A DNA stretch of 8,134 bases. Source: an uncultured Bacteroidales bacterium (GTDB taxonomy: Bacteria; Bacteroidota; Bacteroidia; Bacteroidales; Bacteroidaceae). Made by a program: the position numbers and the translations under genes. How positions within the stretch are numbered: the stretch's first letter is position 1; every line of letters starts with the position of its first letter. Where the stretch lies: contig CACXLY010000094.1 in NCBI GenBank assembly GCA_902768605.1, forward strand, positions 1 through 8,134, written 5' to 3'. Below, one piece after another: positions 7,027 through 8,134 of the stretch. The notes beneath the pieces were generated by a model, which was not told where the DNA came from, made no database searches, and was given only the letters and a program-made list of their open reading frames with translations.

Positions 7027-7842
7027 ATGACTGATAATTTATTCAACCGTACGGAGCTTTTGCTTGGCAGCGAGGCGATGGAGCGGATACGCAGCAAGCG
7101 TGTCATCATCTTCGGCCTTGGAGGCGTAGGCAGCTGGTGTGCCGAGTGCCTGATGCGCGAAGGCATCGAGCATCTCACCCTCGTGGACAGCGATGTGGTA
7201 TGCGTCACGAACTGCAACCGCCAGCTTATGGCCACCACCAAGACCATAGGCCAGCCGAAGGTCGAAGCGCTGCGAACGCGATTGCTTGAGATAAACCCGC
7301 AGGCCGACATCATTGCCTTGCAGAAGAACTACAGCGAGGAAACGGCAAGCGACTTCAGCATAGAGACTTACGACTACGTCATCGATGCCATCGACTCGCT
7401 GAAGGACAAGATAAGCCTAATCATACGGACCCTCTCTAACTCTCCCTTGAAGGGAGAGAATCAAAGGTCGGCGACCGAAGTGGAAGCCAACTCCCTCCCT
7501 TTAAGGGAGGGATGGGGTGGGTCTTTCTTCTCATCCATGGGAGCCGCTCTGCGCATAGACCCCACGAAGGTGCGTGTCTCGGAGTTCTGGAAGATAAAGG
7601 GCGACCCCTTGGCAGCGGCGATGCGGTCGGCTATGCGGCGCCACAAACTGTTCCCCGCCCGCAAGTTCCTGTGCGTTCATAGCGAGGAGACGCCCCTGCC
7701 CAACCTCGGCAAAGCCCTGCACGACGGCAGCCAGACCTTCAACAAGGTGCAGACGAACGGCTCCCTCGCACACATCACAGCCATCTTCGGCATGACCCTC
7801 GCCGGCCTCGTCATACAGGACATCTGCAAAACGACACACTAG
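7027..7842 (+). CDS. tcdA: tRNA threonylcarbamoyladenosine dehydratase TcdA (E1/ThiF-like)
   Basis: TcdA (CsdL/YgdL) uses ATP to cyclise t6A37 of ANN-decoding tRNAs to ct6A. The 271-residue protein shows the family's features: FNRTELLLG at the N-terminus, the nucleotide-binding GLGGVGSW (30-37), LVDSD (52-56), NCNRQ (62-66, with the Arg that contacts ATP), the Lys of GQPKVE (78) and VIDAIDSL (118-125). SSMGAALRIDPTKVRV (169-184) and the C-terminal GSLAHITAIFGMTLAG also fit. Between LIIRTL (131-136) and SSMGA the family has only about 7-8 residues. Here there are ~32, low in conservation and encoded by a palindromic repeat, so about 25 residues are extra. The core motifs are intact, so the protein may still work. 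The ATG at 7027 gives the normal family N-terminus. It is divergent from kduD and functionally unrelated to the sugar genes. Confidence 0.9.
   Translation: MTDNLFNRTELLLGSEAMERIRSKRVIIFGLGGVGSWCAECLMREGIEHLTLVDSDVVCVTNCNRQLMATTKTIGQPKVEALRTRLLEINPQADIIALQKNYSEETASDFSIETYDYVIDAIDSLKDKISLIIRTLSNSPLKGENQRSATEVEANSLPLREGWGGSFFSSMGAALRIDPTKVRVSEFWKIKGDPLAAAMRSAMRRHKLFPARKFLCVHSEETPLPNLGKALHDGSQTFNKVQTNGSLAHITAIFGMTLAGLVIQDICKTTH
7432..7530 (+). repeat. Double-palindrome element in frame inside tcdA
   Basis: The insert holds two near-identical 9-bp-arm palindromes: CTCTCCCTTGAAGGGAGAG (7440-7458) and CCCTCCCTTTAAGGGAGGG (7493-7511). A smaller GGTC-GGC-GACC (7466-7476) lies between them, and the tail is GATGGGGTGGGT. 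It encodes a linker-like stretch (SPLKGENQ through SLPLREGWGG) absent from other TcdA proteins as I know the family. Similar CCCTCCCTT/AAGGGAGGG elements are, from memory, scattered in many Bacteroidetes genomes. The edges are approximate, set by where family similarity stops and resumes. Confidence 0.65.
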
Positions 7843-7982
7843 TAGTTTGCCAACGACACACTAGTAAATTCCAGTCCTTACACGAGTGGACTGCAGTCCA
7901 CCCACTAGTAAACTGCAGTCCACCCACTAGTGGACTGCGAACGACTCGTTAGTAAATTGCCAACGACACGTTAGCAGTTTGC
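7829..7982. repeat. Seven-copy phased 22-bp degenerate tandem array
   Basis: Seven units of exactly 22 bases start at 7829, 7851, 7873, 7895, 7917, 7939 and 7961; an eighth, decayed, may follow at 7983. The core hexamer keeps strict phase: ACTAGT at 7838, 7860, 7904 and 7926, ACGAGT at 7882, GTTAGT at 7948 and GTTAGC at 7970. Units 4 and 5 differ at only a few bases. Unit junctions are palindromic: GTGGACTGCAGTCCAC (7886-7901) is perfect, and GCAGTCCAC (7915-7923) pairs with GTGGACTGC (7930-7938). There are no spacers, so it is not CRISPR. The first unit contains the last codons and the TAG stop of tcdA. A terminator, protein-binding array or structured RNA is possible. Confidence 0.75.
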
Positions 7983-7983
7983 C

Positions 7984-8038
7984 AACCACGAATTGCACGA
8001 ACTACTCACGACAGTAATTATTTAACCACGAATTGCAC
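7984..8038. repeat. 15-bp direct repeat before the last gene
   Basis: AACCACGAATTGCAC occurs at 7984-7998 and again at 8024-8038, 40 bases apart, in the same orientation. The second copy sits directly upstream of the -7 element at 8041, where a regulator could act on the promoter. Similar CACGAATTGCAC strings are, from memory, common intergenic repeats in Prevotella-like genomes, so this may only be a dispersed repeat. Confidence 0.6.
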
Positions 8039-8040
8039 TC

Positions 8041-8048
8041 TAACTTTG
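8041..8048 (+). promoter_or_regulatory. -7 element of the promoter for the 8096 gene
   Basis: TAACTTTG is a full match to the Bacteroidetes -7 consensus TAnnTTTG. It lies 47 bases before the ATG at 8096, the same distance as at kduD. A -33 TTTG is not clear; TTTA at 8021-8024 is the nearest candidate. Confidence 0.6.
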
Positions 8049-8056
8049 CAGAGGAT

Positions 8057-8071
8057 TGCGACGAAGTCGCA
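8057..8071 (+). other. Small hairpin in the leader of the 8096 gene
   Basis: TGCGAC-GAA-GTCGCA is a perfect 6-bp stem with a GAA triloop. It would lie near the 5' end of the transcript, followed by an A-rich tract that runs to the start codon. It could stabilise the mRNA; it may also be a common short intergenic repeat. Confidence 0.4.
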
Positions 8072-8095
8072 TAAAAACAAAAAAAAATAAGAAAG

Positions 8096-8134
8096 ATGAC
8101 AGACAACTCAAGACAGTTTCTTACCTTTGCTGTA
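8096..8134 (+). CDS. Start of an unidentified gene (3'-truncated)
   Basis: Thirteen codons (MTDNSRQFLTFAV) are visible before the window ends. A good promoter element (8041) and a very A-rich leader ending in AATAAGAAAG directly precede the ATG, as is usual for expressed Bacteroidetes genes. The peptide is too short to assign a family, and there is no sign of a signal peptide in what is visible. Confidence 0.55.
   Translation, partial: MTDNSRQFLTFAV

Noticed and set aside
7829..7982. CRISPR array
   Set aside because: The 22-base units are contiguous with no unique spacers, and no cas gene is present.

Overview
The window looks like chromosome of a Bacteroidales bacterium, most likely Prevotella or a close relative. 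This rests on three things: the protein families (GH105-DUF4861 fusion, DUF2264, a KduD close to the Bacteroides 'gluconate 5-dehydrogenase' type), TAnnTTTG-type promoter elements, and A-rich leaders without clear Shine-Dalgarno sites. Genus is inferred from general familiarity, not from a marker gene. No rRNA, tRNA, IS element or CRISPR was seen.

Layout. (1) 2-2553, plus strand: the 3' part of a GH105-like/DUF4861 protein and a secreted DUF2264 protein, coupled by an ATGA overlap. They look like the end of a pectin (rhamnogalacturonan) utilisation cluster. (2) 2579-6852, minus strand, transcribed towards the first block: kduD, a BRO-N/DinD-like gene, a GatC-type PTS EIIC permease, and kduI. 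A TATCTTTG promoter element lies upstream of kduD, with an 18-bp near-palindrome resembling a LacI-family operator just downstream of it. (3) 7027-7842, plus strand: tcdA (ct6A tRNA modification), divergent from kduD. (4) 7829-8040: a phased 22-bp tandem array and a separate 15-bp direct repeat, followed by a promoter and the first 13 codons of an unidentified gene.

How the genes fit together: GH105 enzymes release 4,5-unsaturated uronate, which opens to 5-keto-4-deoxyuronate (DKI). KduI isomerises DKI to 2,5-diketo-3-deoxygluconate (DKII), and KduD reduces DKII to KDG. Here KduI carries an apparent signal peptide while KduD does not, and an EIIC permease without EIIA or EIIB lies between them. 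The most interesting reading is a pathway split by compartment: isomerisation in the periplasm, DKII import by an orphan EIIC-type protein, then reduction in the cytoplasm. This is inference and untested.

A second theme is repeats. A 7-bp periodic AT-rich repeat (AATTATG, AATTTTG, AAATTAA) occurs in the intergenic gaps on both sides of the BRO gene, and also in frame inside the permease gene. A GC-rich double-palindrome element lies in frame inside tcdA. Both coding insertions recall the in-frame palindromic elements known from Rickettsia.
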